A DNA stretch of 64,000 nucleotides, taken from Pseudomonas viridiflava (GTDB lineage: Bacteria; Pseudomonadota; Gammaproteobacteria; Pseudomonadales; Pseudomonadaceae). Positions within the stretch are counted from its first letter, which is position 1. Each line of letters begins with the position of its first letter. The stretch covers positions 58,210 through 122,209 of the forward strand of contig NZ_UUPU01000044.1 of NCBI RefSeq assembly GCF_900591205.1, in the 5' to 3' direction. The position numbers and the translations under genes were made by a program. The notes below the pieces were generated by a model. That model saw nothing but the letters and a program-made list of their open reading frames with translations, had not been told where the DNA came from and did no database searches. Below are positions 35,487 through 45,337 of the stretch, in pieces.

Positions 35487-38400
35487 TCAGGTGCTTTCCT
35501 CTTCCTTGCGATGCGCCCACTGATACAACGCCGGCAACACCAGCAACGTCAGCAACGTGGAAGAAATAATCCCGCCGATCACCACCGTCGCCAACGGGCG
35601 CTGCACTTCAGCGCCGGTGCCGGTGGCGAGCGCCATGGGGATAAACCCGAGGGAGGCCACCAGCGCGGTCATCAACACCGGGCGCAGCCGAGTCAGTGCA
35701 CCCTCGTTGATCGCCACCGACAGCGAACGCCCTTCCTCGCGCAGGTTGCGGATGAACGCGATCATCACCAGCCCGTTCAACACTGCCACGCCGGACAGCG
35801 CAATAAAGCCCACGCCCGCCGAGATCGACAGCGGAATATCCCGCAGCCACAGGGCCATGATCCCACCGGTCAACGCAAACGGAATCCCGGTAAATACCAG
35901 CAAGCCGTCCTTGAGGTTGTTGAACATCATAAACAGCAAGCCAAACACCAGCAGCAAGGCGACCGGCACCACGATGCGCAGGCGCTCGGAGGCTTCTTTC
36001 AACTGCTCGAACTGGCCCCCCCAGGTGGTCCAGTAACCCGCCGGCACTTTCACCTGTGCGGTAATCGCAGCCTCGGCCTCCTCCACAAACGAGCCGATAT
36101 CCCGCCCGCGCACGTTGGCGCTGACGATCACCAGGCGCTTGCCGTTCTCGCGGCTGATCTGGTTGGGGCCGAGTACCAGGTCCAGGCTGGCGACCTGGGA
36201 CAAGGCAATAAAGCCCAACTGCCCGGCCGCATTACCGGCCAGCGCCGGCACCGGAATCAACAGCCGCGACAGCCCGTCGATATCGGTGCGGAGCGCGTCG
36301 GACAAGCGCACGACCATGTCGAAACGGCGGTCACCTTCGTACAGCGTACCGGCCTGGCGCCCACCTACGGCGACGGCAATGGTGTCCTGCACATCGCCGA
36401 CATTCAGGCCAAACCGCGCCGCCTTGTCGCGGTCGATATTGATGGTCAGCACCGGCAGGCCGGAGGTCTGTTCCACCTTCACTTCCGAGGCGCCCGCAAG
36501 CTTTTGCAAGGTCTCGGCGATTTCCCCGGCGGTACTGTTGAGCACCGCCATGTCATCGCCGAACACCTTCACCGCCACATCACTGCGCACCCCGGAAATC
36601 AGCTCGTTGAAACGCAGCTGGATCGGTTGCGACAGTTCATACGCGCTGCCCGGCACAATCGCACTGGCGCGCTGGATATCGGCAATCAACGCCTCACGGG
36701 ATTTTTTCGGGTCCGGCCATTGCTCCTTCGGCTTGAGCATCACGTAGCTGTCGGAAATATTCGGCGGCATGGGGTCGGAGGCGATTTCCGCGGTGCCGGT
36801 GCGGGCAAACACGCGCTCGATTTCCGGGACCTCGGCCATCAAGGTTTTTTCCAGCTGCTGCTGCATCTGCACCGATTGCGTGAGGCTGGTGCCGGGTACG
36901 CGCAGGGCTTGCTGGGCAAAGTCGCCTTCACTGAGGCTGGGGATAAATTCGCTGCCCATGCGGCTGGCCACCACGCCCGAGGCGAGGATGGTCAACAGCG
37001 CCAAACCGAACACCAACGGGCGGCGTGTCATCACCCAATCCAGCACCGGCGCATAGGCCCGGCGTGCGGTGCGCATCACCAGGTTTTCCTCTTCCTTGAC
37101 CTTGCCGGTAACGAACAGCGCGATCGCCGCCGGCACGAAGGTCACCGACAGAATCATCGCGCCCAACAAGGCGATCACCACGGTGAAGGCCATGGGGTGG
37201 AACATCTTCCCGGCCACCCCGGTGAGGGCGAAGATCGGCAGGTACACCACCATGATGATCAGTTGCCCGAAGATCAGCGCACGGCGTGCTTCCTTGGCGG
37301 CGGCGAACACCTCATGCAGGCGCTCGCTGCGGGTCAGCAGGCGGCCGTGACGCTGCTGGGCATGGGCCAGGCGGCGGATCGCGTTTTCGACGATCACCAC
37401 CGCACCGTCGACAATGATGCCGAAATCCAGCGCGCCGAGGCTCATCAGGTTCGCGCTGACCCGGTTGGTGAACATCCCGGTAAAGGTGAACAGCATCGCC
37501 AGCGGGATCACCATCGCGGTAATCAGCGCCGCACGGATATTGCCCAGGAACAGGAACAGCACCGCGACCACCAGCAGCGCCCCTTCAAAGAGGTTTTTCT
37601 TGACGGTGGCGATGGCTTTTTCGACGAGATTGGTGCGGTCATACACCGTGACGGCCACCACACCTTCGGGCAGTGTGCGATTGATGACCTCGAGTTTTTT
37701 CGCCACCGCCTGGGACACGGTGCGGCTGTTTTCGCCGATCAACATAAACACCGTGCCCAGCACCACTTCGCGGCCGTTTTCGGTGGCGGCACCGGTGCGC
37801 AACTCACGGCCGATTTCAACCTGCGCCACATTGCGCACGCGAATCGGCGTGCCATCCGCGCTGGTGATGACGATGTTGGCAATATCATCAATCGACGCCA
37901 CTTGCCCCGGCGCACGGATCAGCAGCTGTTCGCCGCTGCGTTCGATATAGCCCGCACCGACGTTGGCATTGTTGCGCTCAAGCGCAGTCACCAGGTCCGT
38001 CAGGGTCAGGTTGTAGGCCGCCAGGCGCTTGGGGTCGGGGGCGATCTGGTATTCCTTGGCGAAGCCGCCGATGGTGTTGATCTCGGCCACACCCGGCACG
38101 TTGCGCAACTGCGGCTTGATGATCCAGTCCTGGATTACCCGCAAGTCCGTCGGGGTGTAGGGCGTGCCATCTTCCTTGAGTGCGCCCTCTTTGGCTTCCA
38201 CGGTCCACAGGAAAATCTCCCCCAGGCCGGTGGAGATCGGCCCCATCTGCGTGTCGATGCCCACGGGCAATTGGTCACGCGCCACTTGCAGGCGCTCGTT
38301 GACCAGTTGGCGCGCAAAGAACAGGTCGGTGCCGTCCTTGAAAATCACCGTAACCTGGGACAAGCCGGAGCGCGACAGCGAGCGCGTCTGCTGCATGCCC

Positions 38401-38630
38401 GGTAAACCGGCCATGGCGGTCTCGATGGGAAAGGTGATGCGCTGCTCGGTCTCCAGCGGCGAAAAACCGGCCGCCGACGAGTTGATCTGCACCTGCACAT
38501 TGGTGATGTCGGGCACCGCGTCGATGGGCAGTTTCTGATAGCTGGCGATGCCGACACCGGCCATCAGCAGCACCGCCAGCAGCACAATGATGCGCTGCTC
38601 GATAGCGAATTGGATAAGGCGCTCAAACAT
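35487..38630 (-). CDS. czcA: CzcA, heavy-metal RND efflux pump
   Basis: 1047 residues, inner-membrane HME-RND proton antiporter that exports Zn/Co/Cd with CzcB and CzcC. Twelve membrane helices in two halves. The TM4 motif DFGIIVDGAVVIVENAIRR (with the acidic residues of zinc-type pumps) favours divalent over monovalent (CusA-type) substrates. Last gene of the leftward czcCBA order; 18 bp after czcB. Confidence 0.95.
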   Translation of the reverse strand: MFERLIQFAIEQRIIVLLAVLLMAGVGIASYQKLPIDAVPDITNVQVQINSSAAGFSPLETEQRITFPIETAMAGLPGMQQTRSLSRSGLSQVTVIFKDGTDLFFARQLVNERLQVARDQLPVGIDTQMGPISTGLGEIFLWTVEAKEGALKEDGTPYTPTDLRVIQDWIIKPQLRNVPGVAEINTIGGFAKEYQIAPDPKRLAAYNLTLTDLVTALERNNANVGAGYIERSGEQLLIRAPGQVASIDDIANIVITSADGTPIRVRNVAQVEIGRELRTGAATENGREVVLGTVFMLIGENSRTVSQAVAKKLEVINRTLPEGVVAVTVYDRTNLVEKAIATVKKNLFEGALLVVAVLFLFLGNIRAALITAMVIPLAMLFTFTGMFTNRVSANLMSLGALDFGIIVDGAVVIVENAIRRLAHAQQRHGRLLTRSERLHEVFAAAKEARRALIFGQLIIMVVYLPIFALTGVAGKMFHPMAFTVVIALLGAMILSVTFVPAAIALFVTGKVKEEENLVMRTARRAYAPVLDWVMTRRPLVFGLALLTILASGVVASRMGSEFIPSLSEGDFAQQALRVPGTSLTQSVQMQQQLEKTLMAEVPEIERVFARTGTAEIASDPMPPNISDSYVMLKPKEQWPDPKKSREALIADIQRASAIVPGSAYELSQPIQLRFNELISGVRSDVAVKVFGDDMAVLNSTAGEIAETLQKLAGASEVKVEQTSGLPVLTINIDRDKAARFGLNVGDVQDTIAVAVGGRQAGTLYEGDRRFDMVVRLSDALRTDIDGLSRLLIPVPALAGNAAGQLGFIALSQVASLDLVLGPNQISRENGKRLVIVSANVRGRDIGSFVEEAEAAITAQVKVPAGYWTTWGGQFEQLKEASERLRIVVPVALLLVFGLLFMMFNNLKDGLLVFTGIPFALTGGIMALWLRDIPLSISAGVGFIALSGVAVLNGLVMIAFIRNLREEGRSLSVAINEGALTRLRPVLMTALVASLGFIPMALATGTGAEVQRPLATVVIGGIISSTLLTLLVLPALYQWAHRKEEEST

Positions 38631-38648
38631 GGGGAATCACTCGCAGGA

Positions 38649-39755
38649 TCAATGGGCGTGCTCAGCCGAGCCCTTGCCCAGTTCGGACTTGAGGATGAAG
38701 CTGCCGACGGTCGCCACCTGCGCCCCGGCCTCCAGGCCCTGGCGCACTTCGACGTAGCCGTTTTCACTCACGCCCAGTTCGAGATGGCGGGTCACGAAAC
38801 CGTGCGCGGTGCGCACGAACACCGAGGGTTTTTCCTCGACCGTCTGGATCGCCTCCAGCGGTACGCTGACCTTGGCCTGGTAGGTGTCGGTGGCCAGTTG
38901 CACACTCACAAACAGCCCTGGGCGCCAGGCGTCGTCGGGGTTGGGCACGGTCACGCGCACGGTGGCGGTACGGGTCTGCTCGCCGAGCAGGTTGCCGACA
39001 TAGGCCACGGTGCCGAGCACTTCGGTGCCCATTTCAGCGGAGCTGACTTTCACCGGTTTACCCACCCGAACCTTGTTCAAGTCCTTGGGAAACACGCCAA
39101 AGGTGACCCACACCTGGGACAGGTCCGAGAGGGTGAAGGCGTTGCTGGTTTCGCTGACGACTTCGCCGACTCCCAGGTGTTTTTCCACCACCACACCGGC
39201 AAATGGCGCACGCAGTTCATAGCGATTACCACCGACCAATACCGCGCTGCCACTGAGCGCGGTCATCTTTTGCCGCGCGTTGTTCAGGGCGATTTCAGCT
39301 TCCTGCAAGGTCTGGCGCGCCAGCAGGTAATCCTGCTCGGCGGAGATCTCGTCCTTCCACAGTTGGCGTTCGCGCTGAAAGGTGGTGCGCGCCAGTTCGA
39401 CTCGGCGCTCGCTGGCCGCCAGCTCGCTGCGCTGGTCGGAAATCTGCTGGCTGGCGATTACCGCCAACACTTCGCCTTTCTTCACCGACTGGCCGAGGTT
39501 GACCTTCACCGCTTCCACCACACCGGCCGCACGCGGCACGATATGTGAGGTGCGGTCCTCATCGAAACGCACCTCGCCCGGCAGCGTCAGCAATGTACTG
39601 ATCGAGCGGGGTTGGGCTTGGGCGAGCTGGATACCGGCAGCCTGGATCTGCTGCTCGGTGAGTTCAAGTTCACCCTCTTCTTCCTCGGCGCGTGCAACAC
39701 CAGACAGCATCAGGCCCAGGGCGAGGGCAAGCGCCACGCCGTGTCGTTTGTTCAT
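38649..39755 (-). CDS. czcB: CzcB, periplasmic adaptor of the metal pump
   Basis: 368 residues, membrane fusion protein. Signal peptide (VALALALGLMLSGVARAEEE), barrel-sandwich half-motifs (HIVPRAAGVVEAVKVNLGQS and YELRAPFAGVVVEKHLGVGE), a helical hairpin between them, and the C-terminal MP domain. The mature start is Glu-rich. 18 bp downstream of czcC. Confidence 0.94.
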   Translation of the reverse strand: MNKRHGVALALALGLMLSGVARAEEEEGELELTEQQIQAAGIQLAQAQPRSISTLLTLPGEVRFDEDRTSHIVPRAAGVVEAVKVNLGQSVKKGEVLAVIASQQISDQRSELAASERRVELARTTFQRERQLWKDEISAEQDYLLARQTLQEAEIALNNARQKMTALSGSAVLVGGNRYELRAPFAGVVVEKHLGVGEVVSETSNAFTLSDLSQVWVTFGVFPKDLNKVRVGKPVKVSSAEMGTEVLGTVAYVGNLLGEQTRTATVRVTVPNPDDAWRPGLFVSVQLATDTYQAKVSVPLEAIQTVEEKPSVFVRTAHGFVTRHLELGVSENGYVEVRQGLEAGAQVATVGSFILKSELGKGSAEHAH

Positions 39756-39773
39756 AAGGCACTCCAGAAAAAA

Positions 39774-40994
39774 TCAAAACCGGGCGAGGTCGCCGTAAAT
39801 CCGTTCGATGCGCACCCAGGCTTCAGTGGCCTGGGCGGTCGCCGTGAGGTATTGGTTGCGGGCGGCAATCAAGGTGCGCTGGGCGTCGAGCACATCGAGG
39901 AAGTTGAACTTGCCCATCTCGAAACCCCGCGTGGCGCTGTCCACCGCACGTTGGGCGGCGGGCAGGATCTGTTGGTTGAACGCGAGCACTTCGGTATTCG
40001 CCGTCTGCCACAGGTCCAGGGCCTGGCGGGTTTCGGTGCGCAGGCGCAGCTCAGTCGCATTACGCAAGTCGCGGGCCTGGTCGGCGCGGCGGCTGGCAGC
40101 GAGCACGTTGCCCTGGTTGCGGTTGAACAATGGGATCGGCATCGACACGCCCACCAGGTTCACTCGCTCGCGCACGCCGGCGTCGTACTGGCTGCCGATC
40201 GACACATCGAGGTCGGGAATGCGCTGGGCCTTTTCCAGGCCCACGCCGGCCTCACTTTGCAGGATCTGCAGTTCAGCCAGACGCAGCTCCACGGTTTGCT
40301 CAAGGCGCGCCAGCAGCTGCGCGGAGCCTGGCAAAGGCGGTGCGGTCTGGTCTTGTGTGGCGACCATCTGGAAGTCCGGGGCGGCGCTGCCGGTACTGGC
40401 GGCGAGACGGCGATAGGCGTCGGTCAGGCCGGCCTGCGCGCGGTTCAATTCCAGCCGGATCTCCGACAACTGCACCTGCGCACGCGTTACCTCTACCGGC
40501 GAGGATTTACCCGCGGTGACGCGCCCCTTGGCAACCACCAGGCCGCGCTCGGCAAGCGCCAACGAGCGTTGCGCCAGCGTCAGGCGTTCCTGTGCGCGCA
40601 AGGCGCCGTAATAACTGTCGATAACCTCGGCGCGCAGCAGGTTGCGACGCTGCTCGAGGCCCAGTGCGGCGGCGTCCTGGACACGCGTAGCCAGGTCAAT
40701 GCGCGCACCGCGTTTGCCGCCCAGTTCCAGGGTCTGACTGAGTTTGAGAGTGGTGGTACGGGTATCGCGTCGTGTGTCTTCGGCATCCCAGGAAGCCACC
40801 GGGTTGGGGATCAGCCCGGCCTGCTGGCGACCGCCTGCAGCGATGTCGATTTCCCATTGCGCAGCGGCCAGGTCCGGGTTGTTGGCGAAGGCGGTTTGCA
40901 GCGCTGAATCAAGCGTAAGGGTTTGCGCCTGGGCGGCGCTGGCGGTTACCCACAACGCCGCTGCGCCCAACAGTGTTCTAACGGAAATTGCCAT
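39774..40994 (-). CDS. czcC: CzcC, outer-membrane channel of the metal pump
   Basis: 406 residues, TolC-like outer membrane factor. Signal peptide (LLGAAALWVTASAAQAQ) and two OEP repeats of paired long helices. First gene of czcCBA, with one copy of the 18-bp motif 86 bp upstream of its ATG. Confidence 0.94.
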   Translation of the reverse strand: MAISVRTLLGAAALWVTASAAQAQTLTLDSALQTAFANNPDLAAAQWEIDIAAGGRQQAGLIPNPVASWDAEDTRRDTRTTTLKLSQTLELGGKRGARIDLATRVQDAAALGLEQRRNLLRAEVIDSYYGALRAQERLTLAQRSLALAERGLVVAKGRVTAGKSSPVEVTRAQVQLSEIRLELNRAQAGLTDAYRRLAASTGSAAPDFQMVATQDQTAPPLPGSAQLLARLEQTVELRLAELQILQSEAGVGLEKAQRIPDLDVSIGSQYDAGVRERVNLVGVSMPIPLFNRNQGNVLAASRRADQARDLRNATELRLRTETRQALDLWQTANTEVLAFNQQILPAAQRAVDSATRGFEMGKFNFLDVLDAQRTLIAARNQYLTATAQATEAWVRIERIYGDLARF

Positions 40995-41079
40995 AACGAG
41001 AGTTCCACGCCCATGAAGTCGCTGAGCTTTCCCAGCGGGGGCAATGTAGCTTTCGGTACTTATCAGCTCGGTGGGCGGA

Positions 41080-41097
41080 ACATTACAAATCCGTTAG
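41080..41097 (-). promoter_or_regulatory. 18-bp metal-cluster motif, site 4 (czcC)
   Basis: Minus strand CTAACGGATTTGTAATGT in the gap between czcD and czcC, facing czcC. Confidence 0.68.
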
Positions 41098-41103
41098 CCA
41101 GGA

Positions 41104-42009
41104 TCAGGCGTGCACCTCGTCATGTTCGTCATGCGTAAAACCCTCGCCTTCGACCTGAATTGTGGCGTGGGAAATATCGAATTGTTCGTGCAGCAATTCC
41201 GTCACTTGGCTAAGAATTTTCTGCTCCGTGCTCAGCGTCGAATCCGCCACCAGATGTGTGCTCAGCACATTCTTGCCGCTGGTGAGTGCCCAGATGTGCA
41301 GGTCATGTACGTCCTTGACCCCAGGCACTCCAAGAATGGCCTGCTCCACCTGGTCGATATCAATCCCGTCCGGCACGCCTTGCAGCAGCACGTTCAGGCT
41401 TTCCTTGAGCAGGGTCCAGGTGCGCGGCAATACCCAGAAACCAATTGCCGCCGCCACCAGCGAGTCGACCCAGCCCCAGCCGGTCAGCATGATCACCAGC
41501 GCCGCAATGATCACGCCGATGGAGCCAAGCATGTCGCTCCAGACTTCCAGGTAGGCGCCCTTCACATTGAGGCTTTCACCGCTGGCCGCGCTGAGCAGGC
41601 GCATGGAAATCAGGTTGACGATCAGGCCCAGCACCGCAATCACCAACATGCCGGTGGACTGGATCTCAGCGGGCGCCTGCAGGCGTTGATAGGCTTCATA
41701 CAGAATGTAAAACGCCACGGCGAACAGCAGCAGCGCATTGAACGCCGCCGCCAGAATCTCGAAACGCGCATAACCAAAAGTGCGCTTGCGGTCGGCTGCG
41801 CGCTTGGCGACCTGGATCGCCACCAGCGAAATTCCCAGGGCCAGGGCGTCGGTCATCATATGGGCAGCGTCGGACAACAGCGCCAGGCTGCCGGTGACGA
41901 AGGCGCCGATCACCTCGGCAATCATGAAGCTGCCGGTCAGCCCCAGGGCCAACCATAACTTGCGTTCGTGGCCGGCGCGTACTTGGGCATGGCTATGTCC
42001 TGCACTCAT
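41104..42009 (-). CDS. czcD: CzcD, cation diffusion facilitator
   Basis: 301 residues, six membrane helices, with the zinc-site residues HxxxD (SDAAHMMTDALAL) in helix 2 and the second pair in helix 5 (EVWSDMLGSIGVI). His-rich at both ends (SAGHSHAQVRAGHE; HDEHDEVHA). Exports Zn/Cd/Co from the cytoplasm, feeding the CzcCBA pump. One motif copy lies upstream (42071-42088). Confidence 0.94.
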   Translation of the reverse strand: MSAGHSHAQVRAGHERKLWLALGLTGSFMIAEVIGAFVTGSLALLSDAAHMMTDALALGISLVAIQVAKRAADRKRTFGYARFEILAAAFNALLLFAVAFYILYEAYQRLQAPAEIQSTGMLVIAVLGLIVNLISMRLLSAASGESLNVKGAYLEVWSDMLGSIGVIIAALVIMLTGWGWVDSLVAAAIGFWVLPRTWTLLKESLNVLLQGVPDGIDIDQVEQAILGVPGVKDVHDLHIWALTSGKNVLSTHLVADSTLSTEQKILSQVTELLHEQFDISHATIQVEGEGFTHDEHDEVHA

Positions 42010-42070
42010 GAAACGTCCTCAAAAGTCGTGGTTTGCTGATCATAGAGCTATAAGCCAAATCCCCGGGCAT

Positions 42071-42088
42071 GCGTTACAGATTTGTCAT
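42071..42088 (-). promoter_or_regulatory. 18-bp metal-cluster motif, site 5 (czcD)
   Basis: Minus strand ATGACAAATCTGTAACGC, 62 bp before the czcD ATG and facing it; the least exact copy at the right end. Confidence 0.6.
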
Positions 42089-42225
42089 CCGTGCGCCAGC
42101 TCGGCGTTAGATTGCGCGCACCAAAATCGCACAGGAATGCTCTGGCACGGTTGTATCAGGTATGCTTTTCAAGCAGGAAACAAAAAGAAACAATTTAGCC
42201 AACCTGTTCGATAAGGAGTCCCGTT

Positions 42226-43596
42226 TTGGAGTTATCGACTGCCGCGTGGATGGTTCACGACACCCGCCTCATGCTCTGCGTTCTGCTGGCCATCGCCAGC
42301 ATCATTGTGTTGATCAGCGCGACCAAGCTGCCGCCGTTCCTGTCGATTCTGATCGGCACGTTCATCGCCGGGGTCGGCGCCGGTCTACCGCCGGAAGAAG
42401 TCGCCAAAGCCTTCAGCAAAGGCGCCGGGGCGATCCTCGGTGAAGCCGGGATCATCATTGCCCTGGGCTCGATGCTCGGCGCGCTGATGGCGGAATCCGG
42501 CGCGGCCGACCGCATTGCCACCACCCTGCTCGGGTTGGGCAAGGGCAAGTCATTGCCGTGGGTGATGGCGTTGGTGGCAATGGTGATCGGCCTGCCGCTG
42601 TTCTTTGAAGTGGGCCTGGTAATGATGGTGCCGATCATCTTTGTGATGGCCAAACGTTCAAACCAACCGCTGCTGAAAATCGCCATCCCCGCGCTGGCCG
42701 GCATGACCACCCTGCACGCCTTGATGCCGCCGCACCCTGGGCCGTTGATTGCGGTGGGCGCGCTGCACGCCGACCTGGGCCTGACCATGTTGCTGGGCTT
42801 TTGCCTGGCCGTACCGGCAGTGATCCTCGCGGGCCCGCTCTATGGCAACTGGTTGTCCAAGCGCCTGCACGTGGATGAGCCGGCCGACATCGGCGCGCTG
42901 TTCAGCGCGCCGCCCAAGGCGCCGCGCCAGCCGAGTTTTGGTGTGTCATTGCTGATTATTCTGTTGCCGGTAATTCTGATGCTCGGCAGCACCCTGGCCA
43001 AAGTTGCGCTGTCGGCAGACAGCACCGTTGGCCTGACCTTGAGGTTCCTCGGCGAACCGCTGATCGCCCTCGGCCTGGCCGTCATCGCCGCCGTGATCTG
43101 CCTGGGCTGGGCCGCCGGCATGCCGCGAAGCGACGTCGGCAACACCTTGCGCAAAGCCCTCGCGCCCATCGCCGTGTTGCTGCTGACCATCGGCGCCGGC
43201 GGCGGCCTCAAACAAACCTTGCTGGACGCCGGCGTCAGCCAGACCATCAGCAAGGTCGCCGAAGGCGCGCATATGCCCTATCTGCTGCTGGCGTGGTTGA
43301 TCGCCGTGGCTTTGCGCCAGGCCACCGGTTCGGCGACCGTCGCCACCACCACAACGGCGGGCATCCTCGCGCCGATGATGGCCGGGCTGGCGGCCACCCA
43401 AAGTTCATTGGTGGCACTGGCAATTGGCGCGGGTTCGGTATTCTTCTGCCACGTCAACGACGCCGGCTTCTGGATGGTGCGCGAGTACTTCGGCCTACAA
43501 CTGAAGCAGACGATCTGGGTATGGTCGGTGTTGCAGACGATTGTTTCGGTGGTCGGGTTGGTGGGTACGTTGGTGCTGTGGCACTTTTTGACCTGA
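42226..43596 (+). CDS. gntP: GntP-family gluconate permease
   Basis: 456 residues, about 12-14 membrane helices, GntP family (GLPLFFEVGLVMMVPIIFVM; MPPHPGPLIAVGALHADLG; QATGSATVATTTTAGILAPM; FCHVNDAGFWMVREYFGL). Likely imports gluconate or a similar sugar acid. TTG start at 42226 is supported by AAGGAG 7 bases upstream; ATG 42250 is the alternative. No gluconokinase or GntR gene is next to it. Confidence 0.92.
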   Translation: MELSTAAWMVHDTRLMLCVLLAIASIIVLISATKLPPFLSILIGTFIAGVGAGLPPEEVAKAFSKGAGAILGEAGIIIALGSMLGALMAESGAADRIATTLLGLGKGKSLPWVMALVAMVIGLPLFFEVGLVMMVPIIFVMAKRSNQPLLKIAIPALAGMTTLHALMPPHPGPLIAVGALHADLGLTMLLGFCLAVPAVILAGPLYGNWLSKRLHVDEPADIGALFSAPPKAPRQPSFGVSLLIILLPVILMLGSTLAKVALSADSTVGLTLRFLGEPLIALGLAVIAAVICLGWAAGMPRSDVGNTLRKALAPIAVLLLTIGAGGGLKQTLLDAGVSQTISKVAEGAHMPYLLLAWLIAVALRQATGSATVATTTTAGILAPMMAGLAATQSSLVALAIGAGSVFFCHVNDAGFWMVREYFGLQLKQTIWVWSVLQTIVSVVGLVGTLVLWHFLT

Positions 43597-43636
43597 GGAC
43601 GCCGTATCGAGGGGAGGCTTTCTTCCCCTCGCTTTG

Positions 43637-44134
43637 TCAGTGGTGCAACACGAAGCGCGCGTCGAGCTTCCCGAGCAGTTCGAAAGTGTTCATATAGGGG
43701 ACACCAAACAAAGAGCACACATTGGGAATGGTGTATTTGCGCTTGATGTCTGGGTTAAAGACCTCATGTGTGACAACCACTGCGCCCGTCGTCATCGCCT
43801 TGGCTATCAACCAAGCATCTGCGCCCTCAAGAAACTCTTCCAAAGCGCCCGCCTTCATCACCGGTAACTGCTCGGCAATTCTTGAGACGATATTCCCAAA
43901 AGCCGCTTGAGTCTCCTGATCACTCGAGTCTTCAAACAGGCTGGCATTACCCTTTACCCATTGTGTCAACTCGTCGTTGCCTTTGGCTAATTCGTCCCTG
44001 ACCGGAACAATACTGGCAATTTCCAAGGCTTGATGCTGCTGAAGTATCCATGCCCAATAGCCTGGGCAAATCGTCATTGCGTAATAACGGTTTTTGGCCT
44101 CGATCAGCGTATTCGAATCCAATAGATGCTTCAT
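43637..44134 (-). CDS. DUF4411-type PIN-domain protein
   Basis: 165 residues. The start LLDSNTLIEAKNRYYAMTIC and later acidic residues (FLEGADAWLIAKAMTTGAVV; NPDIKRKYTIPNVC) fit a PIN-like nuclease of the DUF4411 family. It follows an XRE-ImmA/IrrE gene with a 4-bp overlap, so the pair is one operon. I infer a toxin-like nuclease controlled by its partner. GC is lower than in the flanking transporters. Confidence 0.82.
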   Translation of the reverse strand: MKHLLDSNTLIEAKNRYYAMTICPGYWAWILQQHQALEIASIVPVRDELAKGNDELTQWVKGNASLFEDSSDQETQAAFGNIVSRIAEQLPVMKAGALEEFLEGADAWLIAKAMTTGAVVVTHEVFNPDIKRKYTIPNVCSLFGVPYMNTFELLGKLDARFVLHH

Positions 44135-45267
44135 GCCGAAAGCTTCATCCCGTAAGTCTTCAACTTGGCTGGCTGCACACCCAGCAGTTTTCCTGCGTCT
44201 CGCAACAAAATCCGCCCGCTCTTGGCTTCTGCGAGAACGGCCTTGCTCAACCGGGTGCTATTCCTGATAGCCGCCGTGCGGTAGTAGTCCCCTCCACTAC
44301 CGTCTTTATCTCGATACTCCTGCAAGATCCGACGATAGTAAGCGCCGTATTGATCATTACTGATGTAGCCGAGATCACGGGCGCGACGGGCAATCACTAA
44401 TGCGCTGACGCGAAAGCGCCCGGCCAAGGGCCCCAGGTTTTCTTCCCAGTGAACATCCGAACCCCAGTGCGCTCGAAAAACGAGTTCCGGCGCCAGAAAC
44501 TCTCCCGCCACCGCATTGCAAAAAGCTTCTTCCTGACGGGCACTATGAGTGCTGCCATCAGACACGCCCGTGCTACCAATCCAGATATGCGCCAGCTCAT
44601 GCATCAATGTAAAAAGCCGTGCCGTGGGCGCGTCCGCACTGTTGATGAAAACCACGGGGGCCATAGGATTGCTGATCGCAAATCCGCGAAACTCACTGAC
44701 ATCAAGTTTCCTGTGGGTATTGCCCAAGGCAACACCACTGCGCATGACGAGAATGCCGGCTTCTTCCGCACCACTTACCAAAGCCCTCACATAGTCTTCA
44801 TAACCCATTCGAGCAAAAGCTTCCGTCACGCCAAGTACGCGACGAATATCTGCAACCACATCTTTGATGGGCGAACGGCTACTGAAACTTCCCACGAAGG
44901 GCAGATGGGAACGCTCGTGATCCTGCAAGTATTCCAAGTACCAGTCTTGCTTACGGAGCACGTCTCTCACTGTATCCATCAGATTCAAGCTGGGCTTGTC
45001 TGGAAAAGTGCCACCCACGGTACGCAGGTCTGGAAGAGGGAGACGCTCGGACGGAGGAGCACTGAGAAATAGATAGCCAAAAGGGACGTGCACAAAGGCA
45101 GCCCACTTTTGCGCCTGGTTGAAGGTTGGAAGGCTCTGACCACCTTCCCACTCCTTCAGCCTTTCCAATTTGACCATGAGGCTTTTGGCAACCTGCGCTT
45201 CAGACAACCCCGCCCGCTGGCGAGACCAGGACAAGATTACAGGGTTGATATAGGCAGTCTGGGTCAT
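44131..45267 (-). CDS. XRE HTH + ImmA/IrrE metallopeptidase protein
   Basis: 378 residues. N-terminal XRE HTH (LSEAQVAKSLMVKLERLKEW, residues about 21-40), then an ImmA/IrrE domain with the zinc-binding HELAH motif (FTLMHELAHIWIG, near residue 225) and a downstream Glu pair (RQEEAFCNAVAGEFLAP). Such fusions act as antitoxin-repressors or inducible proteases cleaving repressors. Co-transcribed with the DUF4411 PIN gene. Confidence 0.88.
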   Translation of the reverse strand: MTQTAYINPVILSWSRQRAGLSEAQVAKSLMVKLERLKEWEGGQSLPTFNQAQKWAAFVHVPFGYLFLSAPPSERLPLPDLRTVGGTFPDKPSLNLMDTVRDVLRKQDWYLEYLQDHERSHLPFVGSFSSRSPIKDVVADIRRVLGVTEAFARMGYEDYVRALVSGAEEAGILVMRSGVALGNTHRKLDVSEFRGFAISNPMAPVVFINSADAPTARLFTLMHELAHIWIGSTGVSDGSTHSARQEEAFCNAVAGEFLAPELVFRAHWGSDVHWEENLGPLAGRFRVSALVIARRARDLGYISNDQYGAYYRRILQEYRDKDGSGGDYYRTAAIRNSTRLSKAVLAEAKSGRILLRDAGKLLGVQPAKLKTYGMKLSA

Positions 45268-45337
45268 GGAGATAGATGTGCTCGTCGGGAATGGACGTGA
45301 CTATAGGAGCGGCCTCCCTACCCGTCAATTAATGGCC

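Noticed and set aside
35511..38405. A 964-residue plus-strand frame opposite czcA
   Set aside because: It is the antisense shadow of czcA: His/Gln/Arg-rich composition, no family features.
42130..42165. TGGCAC before gntP as a possible sigma54 promoter
   Set aside because: The GC element is not at the required 10-bp distance.
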